Notes: generated by a model from the sequence alone, not told the origin. A stretch of 64,000 bases of DNA from Pleionea sediminis (GCF_007570825.1 NZ_SUNB01000002.1:558001-622000); one strand, 5' to 3'. Positions 43,332 through 53,082 are shown, counted from the stretch's first letter. A program made the numbers and translations.

Positions 43332-43802
43332 ATGAAACGTGTATTAATCGGAGCGTTAGTAATTTCAGTGTCTTCATTTACCTTTGCATCAGAAACAGGA
43401 CCAGGTTGTGGCTTAGGCTCTCAAGTGTTTAAAGGAAAGAAAGGTGTTTTTTCTCATGTTCTGGCAGCGACCACTAATGGTACTTCAGGCAACCAAACTT
43501 TTGGAATGACATCAGGTACTCTTGGTTGTGATGCTAACCAGACCATTCAAGTCGCTAGTCTTTATATGGACTCTAATGTCGATAAAGTCGCTGCAGAAAT
43601 GTCAATTGGAAAAGGAGAATCACTAAATGCTTTAGCCGAGTTGTTAGGAGTAGACGCTAAACATAAAGCACACTTTAATCAATTGCTAAAAGAGAACTTT
43701 AACCAGGTATTCGCTTCGGAAGAAACCACATCAAATGAAGCTATAAATAATATCGTTGCTCTTATGGAGAAGGATAGTATACTCAACGTATATATCAGCT
43801 AG
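43332..43802 (+). CDS. DUF3015 family secreted protein
   Basis: A 156-residue periplasmic protein with a signal peptide (cleaved after about residue 19). It has the family hallmarks GPGCGLGSQVFKGKKG, HVLAATTNGTSGNQTFGMTSG and LGCDANQ, with two cysteines that may form a disulphide. Function unknown. It precedes a DUF4105 protein, a pairing I know from other proteobacteria. Its own terminator follows directly, so the next gene is only partly read through. Confidence 0.9.
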   Translation: MKRVLIGALVISVSSFTFASETGPGCGLGSQVFKGKKGVFSHVLAATTNGTSGNQTFGMTSGTLGCDANQTIQVASLYMDSNVDKVAAEMSIGKGESLNALAELLGVDAKHKAHFNQLLKENFNQVFASEETTSNEAINNIVALMEKDSILNVYIS

Positions 43803-43814
43803 TTTATAGTCCAC

Positions 43815-43848
43815 AGAGAGGAGTCTTTCCTCCTCTCTATGTTTTTTA
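43815..43848 (+). terminator. intrinsic terminator after the DUF3015 gene
   Basis: A 9-bp stem (AGAGAGGAG / CTCCTCTCT) around a 6-base loop, then ATGTTTTTT. It lies between the DUF3015 and DUF4105 genes and should attenuate the downstream pair, so the DUF3015 protein would be made in excess. Confidence 0.88.
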
Positions 43849-43870
43849 CAAAATAATAAAAAGAAAAATA

Positions 43871-45712
43871 GTGAAATACATTTTTACTTTATTTGCGCTG
43901 CTCTATTCTACTTTATCACCAAGCTCTCAAATTGATAAAAATCTGATCAAAACGCTATCTGAATCTGAACAGTGGCGTAAGCTTTTACATTATCATAAAA
44001 GCAGCTTATTAAATTACCAGAGCGAAGTAGATGACCCTGACTTCTTCCTGAGTCCAGAGGGAAAATATTCGTTACAGAAAGAACTAAAAGCAACTCTAAA
44101 TAGCTTCAAGCACAATCCAAAAACAGCTTGTCAATATCCGGCTCGATACTTATGGCTCTCAGAACAACTGAATTGGAATAGTGACTTTGGCAGTCTCATG
44201 AATCAATGTAAAAAACTAAAAGCTTGGTTTAATACGATAAATCCCCAAAGTGCTTCTGTGATATTCCCGGCTTCCTATATGAATAGCCCATCCTCAATGT
44301 TCGGTCATTTATTTATAAGAATTGACTCAAATGCACAAAGAAACGATCTCTTAGCCCATAGTATAAATTTTGGAGCTAACGTAGATAATGAAGACGGGTC
44401 TTTAACTTATATGTTTAAAGGACTTTTTGGTGGCTATCCAGGCGTTGTTTCCATCGTCCCTTATTATGAAAAAGTCAAAGAATATAGTGATATCGAAAAC
44501 CGTGATATTTGGGAGTATTCGTTAAATCTTTCTCAAAAAGAAATTTATCGACTCATACTTCACGTCTGGGAACTCAAACAAATTCACTTTGATTATTATT
44601 TTATTGACGAAAATTGCGCATATCGAATACTAGCTTTACTAGAAGTTGCACGCCCAGAGCTCGACTTGCTTTCCTCTTTTTATGGGAGAGCTATTCCTGC
44701 TGATGTAATTAAAGCCATAAACCAAGTAGACTTAGTCAATAAAATAAACTATCGCCCTTCTCTTGCTACCGATTTAGCCAATAAAATAAAGCAATTGTCT
44801 AATCAAGAAAAGGTATGGGTTATTAAGTTTTTTTCAAACCCTGACTTTTCAGATACTGATGAGTTTAAGCAACTCTTACCGTCTCAAAAAGCAGCAATAC
44901 TAGAAGTTACAACTCAATGGATTCGTTATAAACTCAGTGATATGCCAAGTGATAAAAGTCACGCTCGAGAAGGCTATAAGTTGTTACTAAAAAGAAGTAA
45001 GCTGCCAGAAGAATCACCATTAAAAAAAGTCCCAAAACCAAAAGTTCGTGATGACCAAGGTCATAACACACTAAGAATGTCATTTGGATTAAAGCAGCGA
45101 GACGAAAAGAGTTTAGCCCTCTTTTCTATACGCTCAGCATACCACAGTCTAGATGATCCATCTCCAGGTTATCTCAATGGCGCACAAATAGAGTTTTTCA
45201 ATTTACAGGCTTCAATTAATGATAATAAGTCTTTAAAACTTGAGAAACTAACGCTACTTAACTTAATGTCACTTTCTCCTCGAAACGACTTTTTTAAACC
45301 ACTCTCCTGGAATATTGATATTGGTTCCGAGCGCTTTACTTTCAGCTCTGATAAAAGTGAGTTATTTAACCACATACAAGGTGGTGCAGGATTCACTTAT
45401 GGAAATGAGATAAATCGTACTTACTTTCTACTCGGTGGACAAATATTCAATAATGAGCAATCAATTAGTACAACTTATTTTCAATGGTCAGTAAAAGCAG
45501 GCTGGCTAATTAACTATGATCTGACTCAGCTATTACTAGAATTTAATTCCCATAATGATTTAAGTAACGATTCATTTGACATCAACAATTTTCGATTAAG
45601 CTATACAAAAAACATTAGTAAAGATCAGAGCTTTAACGTACAACTAGTAAGAGAGCGCGTTGTAGACAAATACAACTCAAACATAAACGTTGTTTACCAC
45701 TACTTTTTATAG
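43871..45712 (+). CDS. DUF4105 (Lnb N-terminal) domain protein
   Basis: A 613-residue envelope protein with a signal peptide (to about residue 20). The DUF4105 domain includes SYMNSPSSMFGHLFIRID, FGANVDNEDGSLTYMFKGLFGGYPG and the FDYYFIDENCAYR segment, within about residues 130-265. The last 200 or so residues are rich in alternating hydrophobic strands ending in VVYHYFL, which looks like a beta-barrel. The start is a GTG at 43871. Function unknown in detail; the family is related to a periplasmic part of lacto-N-biosidase annotation. Paired with DUF3015 and followed 9 bp later by a hydrolase lipoprotein. Confidence 0.88.
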   Translation: MKYIFTLFALLYSTLSPSSQIDKNLIKTLSESEQWRKLLHYHKSSLLNYQSEVDDPDFFLSPEGKYSLQKELKATLNSFKHNPKTACQYPARYLWLSEQLNWNSDFGSLMNQCKKLKAWFNTINPQSASVIFPASYMNSPSSMFGHLFIRIDSNAQRNDLLAHSINFGANVDNEDGSLTYMFKGLFGGYPGVVSIVPYYEKVKEYSDIENRDIWEYSLNLSQKEIYRLILHVWELKQIHFDYYFIDENCAYRILALLEVARPELDLLSSFYGRAIPADVIKAINQVDLVNKINYRPSLATDLANKIKQLSNQEKVWVIKFFSNPDFSDTDEFKQLLPSQKAAILEVTTQWIRYKLSDMPSDKSHAREGYKLLLKRSKLPEESPLKKVPKPKVRDDQGHNTLRMSFGLKQRDEKSLALFSIRSAYHSLDDPSPGYLNGAQIEFFNLQASINDNKSLKLEKLTLLNLMSLSPRNDFFKPLSWNIDIGSERFTFSSDKSELFNHIQGGAGFTYGNEINRTYFLLGGQIFNNEQSISTTYFQWSVKAGWLINYDLTQLLLEFNSHNDLSNDSFDINNFRLSYTKNISKDQSFNVQLVRERVVDKYNSNINVVYHYFL

Positions 45713-45721
45713 AGAACACAA

Positions 45722-46585
45722 ATGTGTGGCTGTAAGAACTCTTTTAAAAAAATAGTAATGACATCCTTTATAGTGTTAACACTCTCATCTTGTACACACT
45801 TATTTTTTCACCCCGAGAGAGAATTACTACTTACGCCGGATATGCTCAATATAGAATATTCCGATATATTCATTCCAACAACGGACAAAAACTTATTACA
45901 TGGCTGGCACTTAAAGACTAAAGAACCAAGTATTGGCACTATTATTTTTCTTCATGGTAATGCAGAAAACATCAGTACTCATATTCGAAGTGTATATTGG
46001 TTGGTCAAGTTTGGTTATCAAATTGTGATAATTGACTATCAGGGGTATGGGCGTTCAACTGGGACAGCAAGTTTAGAAGGAGCACTTAATGACGTCGTAA
46101 ATACAGTAGATTTTACTTTGAATAAAATTAGGAATAAAAAAAACGTACCAACATATATTCTTGGACAAAGTCTTGGAGCATCTTTGGCAATAACAGCACT
46201 TACACACTCTGAACATTTAATGGAAAAAATAGATGGCTATATACTTGAAGCTCCCTTCGCAAACTTTAGACAAATCACGAGAGACGCATTAGGAAAAAAC
46301 TGGTTAACCTGGCCATTACAATATCCGTTATCATGGACAATCACTAATAATTATAATCCTGAAGATACCATCCATAAGCTGAGAGACCGGCCCGTTCTAT
46401 TCATCTACAGCGAAGAAGACCAAATTATTCCTTTTCATCATTACAAACAGTTAAATAAAAAACTCAATTCCCAAAAGTCCTATTTACTAAAAACCCACGA
46501 TAAACATATTCGCTCATTACTTTACAAGGCCTATCGAGAAAAGCTTTTGTATTTTCTAAAGCATCAATCACTCTCAGATGATTAA
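45722..46585 (+). CDS. lipoprotein alpha/beta hydrolase (BEM46/YfhR-like)
   Basis: A 287-residue hydrolase with a lipobox LSSC (Cys24), so it is probably anchored in the envelope. Catalytic triad: Ser150 in LGQSLG, Asp233 in SEEDQIIPF and His262 (or His259) near the end. FLHGNAENI forms the oxyanion region. Family members hydrolyse esters or act on acyl groups; the substrate is unknown. It lies 9 bp downstream of the DUF4105 gene and is clearly in its transcript. Confidence 0.87.
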   Translation: MCGCKNSFKKIVMTSFIVLTLSSCTHLFFHPERELLLTPDMLNIEYSDIFIPTTDKNLLHGWHLKTKEPSIGTIIFLHGNAENISTHIRSVYWLVKFGYQIVIIDYQGYGRSTGTASLEGALNDVVNTVDFTLNKIRNKKNVPTYILGQSLGASLAITALTHSEHLMEKIDGYILEAPFANFRQITRDALGKNWLTWPLQYPLSWTITNNYNPEDTIHKLRDRPVLFIYSEEDQIIPFHHYKQLNKKLNSQKSYLLKTHDKHIRSLLYKAYREKLLYFLKHQSLSDD

Positions 46586-46606
46586 TTTTTTATAATTAAA
46601 GTTAAC

Positions 46607-47236
46607 CTAAGGTTGAAAGTTGGCTGTTAGTCGATCAGCTTGGTACTGCAAACGATGCACTCTGCTATCAAGGTTACGAATTTGAATATCTTTTTCCAAG
46701 ATTAGCTGCTCTAGCTTTTTATTTTGTTTTAATAATTCTTTACGTAATTTTGGCGATGTCGAGTCTGCCACTATCAATTCTTCATTACTTTTAATTTCAT
46801 CTTCAAATTCATGCTGCTCTTTGTGCAGCTGATCCATAGATCGCTTTAAGTTGTTTATCTTCGTGACCAGCTGATGAATCTGCTGACCGGAACGATAACC
46901 TCTTAAAAACTCATGTTCAGCTGGACCAGAACAGACGCCATTATATCGACCACCACGACGCCCTAAGTCAAACCCCTTGTTGGGGACACAAAACTGGACA
47001 AGACCTCTTTTATGTCCTGCCAAATAAGATTGTAAATCAGGCTTAACACCAACATCAGCACATGCCTCTCGATGCTGACTGATGCGACTTGTTAGAAGTC
47101 CACGTAAACCATCTTCATACCCTATCGTCTGCCAATCGGCTATCCGACACTCTTCTTCCGATAACGTAGCGCAGCTCGACAAAAGCATCATAGACATCAT
47201 CGCTAAAAAACATGTTCGTATAAATTTAAGTCGCAT
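46607..47236 (-). CDS. DUF2799 family lipoprotein
   Basis: A 209-residue lipoprotein with lipobox LLSSC. The conserved ECRIADWQTIGYEDGLRG segment (about residues 29-46) and the YLAGHKRGLVQFCVPNKGF type motif define DUF2799. A coiled coil (about 130-200) follows. Function unknown. It converges with the hydrolase gene and is divergent from the patatin gene. Confidence 0.85.
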   Translation of the reverse strand: MRLKFIRTCFLAMMSMMLLSSCATLSEEECRIADWQTIGYEDGLRGLLTSRISQHREACADVGVKPDLQSYLAGHKRGLVQFCVPNKGFDLGRRGGRYNGVCSGPAEHEFLRGYRSGQQIHQLVTKINNLKRSMDQLHKEQHEFEDEIKSNEELIVADSTSPKLRKELLKQNKKLEQLILEKDIQIRNLDSRVHRLQYQADRLTANFQP

Positions 47237-47351
47237 TGCACCCTCGAATTTCTGATCTTATTTAACAGTAGAAACATAGCACTTTTTGTTAAGTCTGTGT
47301 TAATGATAAAGTAAATAAACTGGATTCATCAAAGAGAAAACACACACAAAT

Positions 47352-48254
47352 ATGAAGAAAAAGCTCGGAATTGCTCTTGGAAGTGGCGCCGCAAGAGGAA
47401 TCTGTCACTTCGGTGTCTTAAAAGCATTGCTTAATGAAGGTATCCGTCCCGACGTCATTTGCGGTACATCTGTCGGCGCACTTGTCGGCGCAGCTTACGT
47501 TACCGATCACCTAAACTCGCTTGAATCTTGGTTTCGCGAGCAGTCATCTCGGAAAATGCTAAGTCACCTCGACATAAAATTGTTTGCCAGTGGCGGGTTG
47601 GCTGACGGCGAACAATTTATTCACATTTTAAAGACAGAGTTTGGCGACTATAAAATCGAAGATCTACCCATCCCATTTGCTGCTGTTGCTTGCGATATGA
47701 ATTCAGGAAAAGAAGTCTGGATAACCGAAGGATCGATTTGGGATGCAGTAAGAGCATCTGGTGCCTATCCTGGATTACTAACTCCCGTCAATCGCGATGG
47801 CCAGTGGTTGCTTGACGGAGGTATCGTAAATCCCGTTCCTGTTACAGTATGTCGTGCATTGGGAGCGACTCATGTTATTGGCGTAAATTTAAATCACGAC
47901 TTATTGGCTCCTCAAGAACGCAAAGAAAAAGAAAAAAATGGCTTAATCAACCTGGACTACCCAATTATTGGCAAAGTGCGCGATAAAATCATCGATACTT
48001 TTGGTGACAAGCTTAAATTTCCAACCAAATCGAGAGAGTATCGCCCAAGTATTATGGATGTGATGTCGTGCACAGTTAATGTAATGCAAGACCGAATTAC
48101 CCGAAGTCGACTCGCTGGAGATCCAGCTGATGCTATATTTAATCCAAGGCTCTCGCATATTGGCTTTCTGGAAACCGATAAAGCCGATGAAATTATTCAG
48201 GAAGGCGAACGTTGCGTCCTCCGAAATATTGATCAACTCGGTTATTTGAATTAA
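47352..48254 (+). CDS. rssA: RssA-like patatin phospholipase
   Basis: A 300-residue patatin-fold serine hydrolase: oxyanion loop LGSGAARGI, nucleophile Ser40 in GTSVG, and catalytic Asp155 in LLDGGIVNPVP. The dyad is complete. Length and the DRITRSRLAGDPAD region fit the RssA subfamily of bacterial patatin-like proteins, whose natural substrate is not established. It is a single gene. Confidence 0.9.
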   Translation: MKKKLGIALGSGAARGICHFGVLKALLNEGIRPDVICGTSVGALVGAAYVTDHLNSLESWFREQSSRKMLSHLDIKLFASGGLADGEQFIHILKTEFGDYKIEDLPIPFAAVACDMNSGKEVWITEGSIWDAVRASGAYPGLLTPVNRDGQWLLDGGIVNPVPVTVCRALGATHVIGVNLNHDLLAPQERKEKEKNGLINLDYPIIGKVRDKIIDTFGDKLKFPTKSREYRPSIMDVMSCTVNVMQDRITRSRLAGDPADAIFNPRLSHIGFLETDKADEIIQEGERCVLRNIDQLGYLN

Positions 48255-48339
48255 TCGGCAGAATTAAGAAGACAAACGCGATATTAGTAGTATTAGCAGC
48301 GTCCAAATGTGATTTCACGCCATGATAAGATATAAAACA

Positions 48340-48714
48340 ATGAGATTAAAAAAAATTAACTTTACGTTATTACTCGTTCTGGTATCGATGTTTAGCGTCG
48401 TAAAGGCGAAAGAGTCAAACGGTACAATAGAGTTTAAAGGCCGCTGGTGCGGCGAATGGGATGATAAATTTCAAACCTGTTTCACGATCGACAAGCATGA
48501 CGGCTACTTTTCTGCGTTTTACGAATGGGAAGAATTTATTGGCGGTGGATTTCAGAAAAAAACCATACGCGGTAAAAGACTTAACGATAATACCCTTGAT
48601 TTTAAAGGAAAAATTTTGATCTTTAACTTAAAAAACCCAGACCAAGCAGTCGCTATGGGTATTTTTCGTCATCATTCGAGAGTTGCGGAGTTAAAACGAC
48701 AAACCAGCAATTAG
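48340..48714 (+). CDS. small secreted protein of unknown function
   Basis: A 124-residue protein with a signal peptide (cleaved after about residue 23, VVKA-K). The mature part has FKGRWCGEWDDKFQTCFTID and a Gly-rich FIGGGFQKK region, beta-rich with two cysteines. I do not recognise the family. The frame could start at an ATG at 48322 (six codons earlier); the later ATG gives a normal signal peptide, and neither has a strong ribosome site. Confidence 0.65.
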   Translation: MRLKKINFTLLLVLVSMFSVVKAKESNGTIEFKGRWCGEWDDKFQTCFTIDKHDGYFSAFYEWEEFIGGGFQKKTIRGKRLNDNTLDFKGKILIFNLKNPDQAVAMGIFRHHSRVAELKRQTSN

Positions 48715-48882
48715 TTTACACTTCGCAACCCAAACCAATCTGTGGAATAACAATCCCTGCCGGTGTTTCAACCAGCTCCCAATCCTATAATCGGAAGTAC
48801 ATTTTTTGAACATATATCAATTATGAGATATACTTAACTCGTTTTCTTATATTATTTCAGTTTTTTATAAGGCTTTTGGTCT

Positions 48883-49395
48883 GTGCTTGTCTATTCCCAA
48901 AAAGGTTTTACTCTAATTGAGTTAATAACCGTTATCGTCATTATCTCAGTACTTACGGCTGTTGCAATCCCCAAACTGACAGCCCTATCAAAGGATTCCC
49001 GAATAGAGGTGCTCGAAGGAATAGCCGGTGCAATACGCTCAACAACGTCAATGGTTCGAGCAAAAGCTCGAGTTAAAGGTTTATCGCCTGCAAACTCAAA
49101 TCCAGGAGGCTCAACGCAGACTGGGTTTATCGTCGACTTCCCGTTTGGAAGTGCGGAGGTAGATTGGCGAAATTTATGCCCAGAATCCCGGGCTGAACTT
49201 GGTGACAACCTGACGATGCTCGACTTTATAAGCTTTTCAGGAGACGATTTACAAACTCAAATTAACAACCAGTACACTTTAATTGGGTATGATATTCCAA
49301 ATCTCTCTGCTCCAACCAACCAAGGTTGTTATGTCATTTATGATTCTTTTGGCGATCCCAATTGCACCATCACTGTTGTCACCGTTGACTGTTAA
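48883..49395 (+). CDS. type IV pilin-like protein (MSHA/pseudopilin style)
   Basis: A 170-residue protein starting from a GTG, with the prepilin cleavage site KGFTLIEL: Gly8 is the last leader residue, Phe9 would be methylated, and Glu13 is position +5. The hydrophobic assembly helix (about 11-31) follows. The globular part has a C-terminal pair of cysteines in NQGCYVIYDSFGDPNCTIT and a terminal Cys. No prepilin peptidase or assembly ATPase is nearby, so it relies on machinery encoded elsewhere. Confidence 0.85.
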   Translation: MLVYSQKGFTLIELITVIVIISVLTAVAIPKLTALSKDSRIEVLEGIAGAIRSTTSMVRAKARVKGLSPANSNPGGSTQTGFIVDFPFGSAEVDWRNLCPESRAELGDNLTMLDFISFSGDDLQTQINNQYTLIGYDIPNLSAPTNQGCYVIYDSFGDPNCTITVVTVDC

Positions 49396-49518
49396 ATACA
49401 GAGTCATTCTGAATCACCATCAATAACAGTTAATGCTCGTAACTGGCAGTCCCTCCCCTATCGCCTATACTGTGTGAGAAAACGGTAACTCTTACATTAC
49501 GATGGAAAGGCCGCCCAA

Positions 49519-50433
49519 ATGGTTGACTCAAAGTCTTCGCTTTTTCTTTTATTGATAGGTTTATGTTCGCTACAGTTAACTGCAGAAACCTTTAGTGATG
49601 CAAGCTTTGGCATTCACAATAACAATAACCTTTCAGATACCCAGTCCAGCGCAGAAAAAATTTCAGATTCTGTTATTTATGCCAATTATAATTTTGGATT
49701 GTTTACTGACTTTGATAATGGTTTAAGCCTTACCACGCTCGGTACTGCAGACTATTTTCATTATCAAGACTGGTCTGAATTTAGTCATTTCGATTTAATA
49801 GCTAACCTTAAACTCAAGAAAAAACTCGGACTAGGACCTTATGTCTCCAATATTGGTGCCGATTTTTCGGTCGCTAATCGAACTTACAATAAAGATGTTC
49901 GCAATCGTACTGAAATAGACTTGGGATTATTTTGGCTAAAACGCATCGATGAAAACTGGGACATACAAACTCGTTTAAGCGTATTTAAATCTTTCGCGGA
50001 AAATAATGAGAAAGCAGGTCCCTCTGGAACGGACTCGGGTGATGGTCCAATAATGGGAATGGATAAACCAGGCGATGTTTACGATCTCTCACGCTTGAAT
50101 CTATCTTTGTCCATAGGATACGCGCTTGGCGACAGTCATTACTTTAAACTTGATACAACCTGGATGAACGGCGATGTTGTATCAAGTGCGGCACCCAATG
50201 AAAATATTGTCAATGCATCTACAGCCATTACTCCCGATAACGCTTTAGATGATGGCGTCTTTGCTTACCAACTGGATGCAAAGACAGAAGTTCGAACCTT
50301 TTCATGGGATTATGCCATTAACGAAACATACTCATTGAGTGCAAAATATCAATATCGTGATGCTCAGGCAAACAGTGCGAAAGTGTACTATAAAACGGGA
50401 ATTACATCCCTAAACTTAATTATAATTTTATAA
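49519..50433 (+). CDS. putative outer-membrane beta-barrel protein
   Basis: A 304-residue exported protein (signal to about residue 22) whose remainder alternates hydrophobic and polar residues in many short strands, with aromatic girdles and acidic loops. It looks like a small barrel. The C-terminus ...LNLIIIL is hydrophobic but lacks a terminal Phe. Family not recognised. It is the first gene of a three-gene set with the cupredoxin (15 bp downstream) and the cyclase, which suggests a joint sensing or metal-related task. Confidence 0.7.
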   Translation: MVDSKSSLFLLLIGLCSLQLTAETFSDASFGIHNNNNLSDTQSSAEKISDSVIYANYNFGLFTDFDNGLSLTTLGTADYFHYQDWSEFSHFDLIANLKLKKKLGLGPYVSNIGADFSVANRTYNKDVRNRTEIDLGLFWLKRIDENWDIQTRLSVFKSFAENNEKAGPSGTDSGDGPIMGMDKPGDVYDLSRLNLSLSIGYALGDSHYFKLDTTWMNGDVVSSAAPNENIVNASTAITPDNALDDGVFAYQLDAKTEVRTFSWDYAINETYSLSAKYQYRDAQANSAKVYYKTGITSLNLIIIL

Positions 50434-50448
50434 CTCAAAGAATATTCA

Positions 50449-51099
50449 ATGATTAAATATTTTTTTCCATATCTTTTTATTTATACTTTTCAGTTTTCAC
50501 CATCGCTAGTGGCGAATGATCTAATAATTACCGTTTATGATCAAAATAAGAAGGCGCTACCAAATACCGTTGTCAAATTACTTTCAAATAATAGTCAAAC
50601 AAAACCACAACCCCAAAAAGCCATCATAGATCAAGTCAATAAAGAGTACGTACCTCAAGTCATCGCTATCACTCAAGGAAGCAAGGTAACATTTCCTAAT
50701 AAAGACAATATAAAACATCACGTTTATTCTTTTTCTGATGCCAAACCTTTTGAGCTACCTTTATATGAAGGAACCCCAGCAAACCCTGTTGTTTTTGATA
50801 ATCCAGGCATCGTTGTTTTAGGATGCAATATTCATGACTGGATGCGTGGTTACATTTACGTTAGCGACTCTCCCTATATTGCTATTACAAATGAGTCCGG
50901 AAAAACATCAATCAAGAATTTTCCAGACGGCAATTATCAGCTTGAGTTGTGGCACCCACAAATAAAAGGAGACTTTCAACCCGTCGACTTTTCATTTAAG
51001 GATAAATCGATAATTGAAAAAGCAATCTCAATCACTCTAAAACCCATGGTTAAAATACGTCGCCCCAAAGGTCGGCACGGCCGCCGATACGAAGAGTGA
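50449..51099 (+). CDS. periplasmic cupredoxin-like protein
   Basis: A 216-residue exported protein (signal to about residue 22) with a type I copper site: His91 (or His90) in NIKHHVYSF, Cys126 and His129 in LGCNIHDWM, and Met132 as axial ligand. The plastocyanin-like domain covers about 25-140; a second beta domain with a prealbumin-like look (SGKTSIKNFPDGNYQLELWH) follows. Such proteins are often annotated as methylamine-utilisation-like. It ends in a basic tail (RRPKGRHGRRYEE). Lies between the barrel and the cyclase gene. Confidence 0.85.
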   Translation: MIKYFFPYLFIYTFQFSPSLVANDLIITVYDQNKKALPNTVVKLLSNNSQTKPQPQKAIIDQVNKEYVPQVIAITQGSKVTFPNKDNIKHHVYSFSDAKPFELPLYEGTPANPVVFDNPGIVVLGCNIHDWMRGYIYVSDSPYIAITNESGKTSIKNFPDGNYQLELWHPQIKGDFQPVDFSFKDKSIIEKAISITLKPMVKIRRPKGRHGRRYEE

Positions 51100-51101
51100 C
51101 C

Positions 51102-53030
51102 ATGCTTTTCCGATTTAGAAAATTTCAAACTCGACTGCTCTTTTTTCTGGTTCTATTACTACTTTCTTTACAACTGGCAATTTATATCAGCGTACGTACA
51201 GCCAATATACAACATGCGAAAGTCGAAATAAGTGACAACTTAAAAGTTGGCGCCGGTGTTTTTAATCGAATATTGACTGAGCGCACACAAAATTTATTTC
51301 AGTATGCTCGCTTACTTTCAGCAGACTATGCATTTAAACCAGCTTTCCACTCAGGCGATCATCCAACCATATTATCGGCGATGGAAAATCATCTGGCTCG
51401 GTTAGAGGGGGCTCAACTAATGACTCTCGTCGACCTCGATAATAATGTTATCGCCAAAACACTGGCTCCCCTACAAACAAATATAAAGTTTGTCTGGCCA
51501 GAACTGATTAAACAGGCAGAGCAAAATGAATATGCCGAAGCAACATCAATAGAAATGATCGGCGACACTCCCTATCAGATGATTGTTGTTCCCTACTTCT
51601 CCCCCGACATTAGTGCCTGGGTTATTATTGGATTTGCTATCGACCAATCTGTTGCAGATGATATTAAGTCAGTGATTCAAAGTGAGGTGAGCTTTTTGAC
51701 TCATACTAAGAGCAACGACTGGAAGATTTCATCAACAACCCTTCCAATGACAACTGAAGACTACCAAAATCAGATAAAGCATCTTATTACTCAAACTATT
51801 TTTGATAAAAAGCACTCTTTGGGAAGTATTCAGTATGGCGAAGATGAACTAATTACCTTTGTCCAACCTATTGATAAGAAGCTTAAAGTGACGGCTTTAC
51901 TTCAACGTTCTCTTAATAAGGCACTAGCACCTTACCTCAAATTGCAAGCAACGCTACAGACACTCTTCTGGATAACGTTAATTTTGTCCATCGCTTTGGT
52001 TATCGCATTGGCAAGAAAAGTCACAAAGCCCGTTAAAGAATTAACTAAAAGTGCTAAAAACATTGAGTCAGGTAACTATACAGCACGAATCAATATAAAC
52101 TTAAAAGACGAGATTGGAGAACTTGCCGACTCATTCAATAAAATGGCTAAAGGACTCGAAGAAAAAGAAAAAGTTAGAAACTTATTGGGAAAAGTCGTTT
52201 CCTCAGAGATTGCAGAAGAGTTGCTTAGTAAAGATATTGAGCTTGGCGGAGAGGAAAAAGAAGCCACAATTTTATTTTCTGATATTCGTCAGTTTACAAC
52301 GCTTTGCGAAGGATATTCTGCAAAAGAAATATTAAATGTCCTGAATATTTATCTTACATCAATGAGTGAAGCTATCGAAAACAATAAAGGCGTGATCGAT
52401 AAATATATCGGCGATGCTATTATGGCATTGTTTGGAATTCCACTATCGAACAATACAGATGCCAATCAATCCGTTTCAGCGGCCATGTCGATGATTGAAA
52501 ATCTAAAAAAATTGACGGAAAAATCGCAGCTCGGACAACTCAATTTTCAAATGGGTATAGGAATTAATACAGGGCTTGTCGTTGCAGGAAATATGGGTTC
52601 TCCTAATCGACTCAATTATACAGTTATTGGCGACGCAGTTAATTTGGCTTCTCGACTCGAAGGGTTAACCAAATATTATGGTGTCAATATTATTGTCAGC
52701 GAGTCTACAAGAAACCGTGCAACAAACTGGGAGTTTTTAGAGCTGGATAAAGTTATCGTTAAGGGAAAAGCAGAACCCATTATTATATTTCAACCTATAG
52801 CAACAAAGGGACAGTTATCAGAGCAACAAACTTTACAGTTAGAGTTAAATAGAAAAATACTCTTTCACTATAGAAACCGAGAATGGGACAAAGCTAAAGA
52901 AGTTATTGAGCAAATTAAACTATATGATGATTCTAAATTTGGACAAATTTATCAGAAAAGAGTAGATAGCTTCCTAAATACGCCTCCACCGAATAACTGG
53001 GATTTTTCAAATAAGTTTGATACCAAATAG
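51102..53030 (+). CDS. membrane adenylate/guanylate cyclase with periplasmic sensor and HAMP
   Basis: A 642-residue receptor cyclase. Membrane segments lie near residues 8-28 and 285-305, enclosing a Cache-like periplasmic sensor. A HAMP domain follows (about 305-360), then a class III cyclase domain with metal-binding Asp394 (ILFSDIRQFTTLCEGYSAKE) and Asp438 (KYIGDAIMALFGIP), and GNMGSPNRLNYTVIGDAVNLASRLE. It should make cAMP or cGMP in response to a periplasmic signal. The upstream neighbour is a cupredoxin and overlaps a possible GTG start at 51096; the ATG at 51102 has GAAGAG upstream. Confidence 0.9.
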   Translation: MLFRFRKFQTRLLFFLVLLLLSLQLAIYISVRTANIQHAKVEISDNLKVGAGVFNRILTERTQNLFQYARLLSADYAFKPAFHSGDHPTILSAMENHLARLEGAQLMTLVDLDNNVIAKTLAPLQTNIKFVWPELIKQAEQNEYAEATSIEMIGDTPYQMIVVPYFSPDISAWVIIGFAIDQSVADDIKSVIQSEVSFLTHTKSNDWKISSTTLPMTTEDYQNQIKHLITQTIFDKKHSLGSIQYGEDELITFVQPIDKKLKVTALLQRSLNKALAPYLKLQATLQTLFWITLILSIALVIALARKVTKPVKELTKSAKNIESGNYTARININLKDEIGELADSFNKMAKGLEEKEKVRNLLGKVVSSEIAEELLSKDIELGGEEKEATILFSDIRQFTTLCEGYSAKEILNVLNIYLTSMSEAIENNKGVIDKYIGDAIMALFGIPLSNNTDANQSVSAAMSMIENLKKLTEKSQLGQLNFQMGIGINTGLVVAGNMGSPNRLNYTVIGDAVNLASRLEGLTKYYGVNIIVSESTRNRATNWEFLELDKVIVKGKAEPIIIFQPIATKGQLSEQQTLQLELNRKILFHYRNREWDKAKEVIEQIKLYDDSKFGQIYQKRVDSFLNTPPPNNWDFSNKFDTK

Positions 53031-53044
53031 ATATCAAACTTATT
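53010..53044 (+). terminator. hairpin spanning the cyclase stop codon, possible terminator
   Basis: A perfect 13-bp inverted repeat, AATAAGTTTGATA / TATCAAACTTATT, around a 9-base loop that contains the TAG stop. The stem is A/T-rich and there is no T-run, so it may stabilise the 3' end or slow polymerase rather than end transcription strictly. Confidence 0.45.
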
Positions 53045-53082
53045 AGTACTTAAAAACTCATTTCAAGAATCTACATTCCAAA

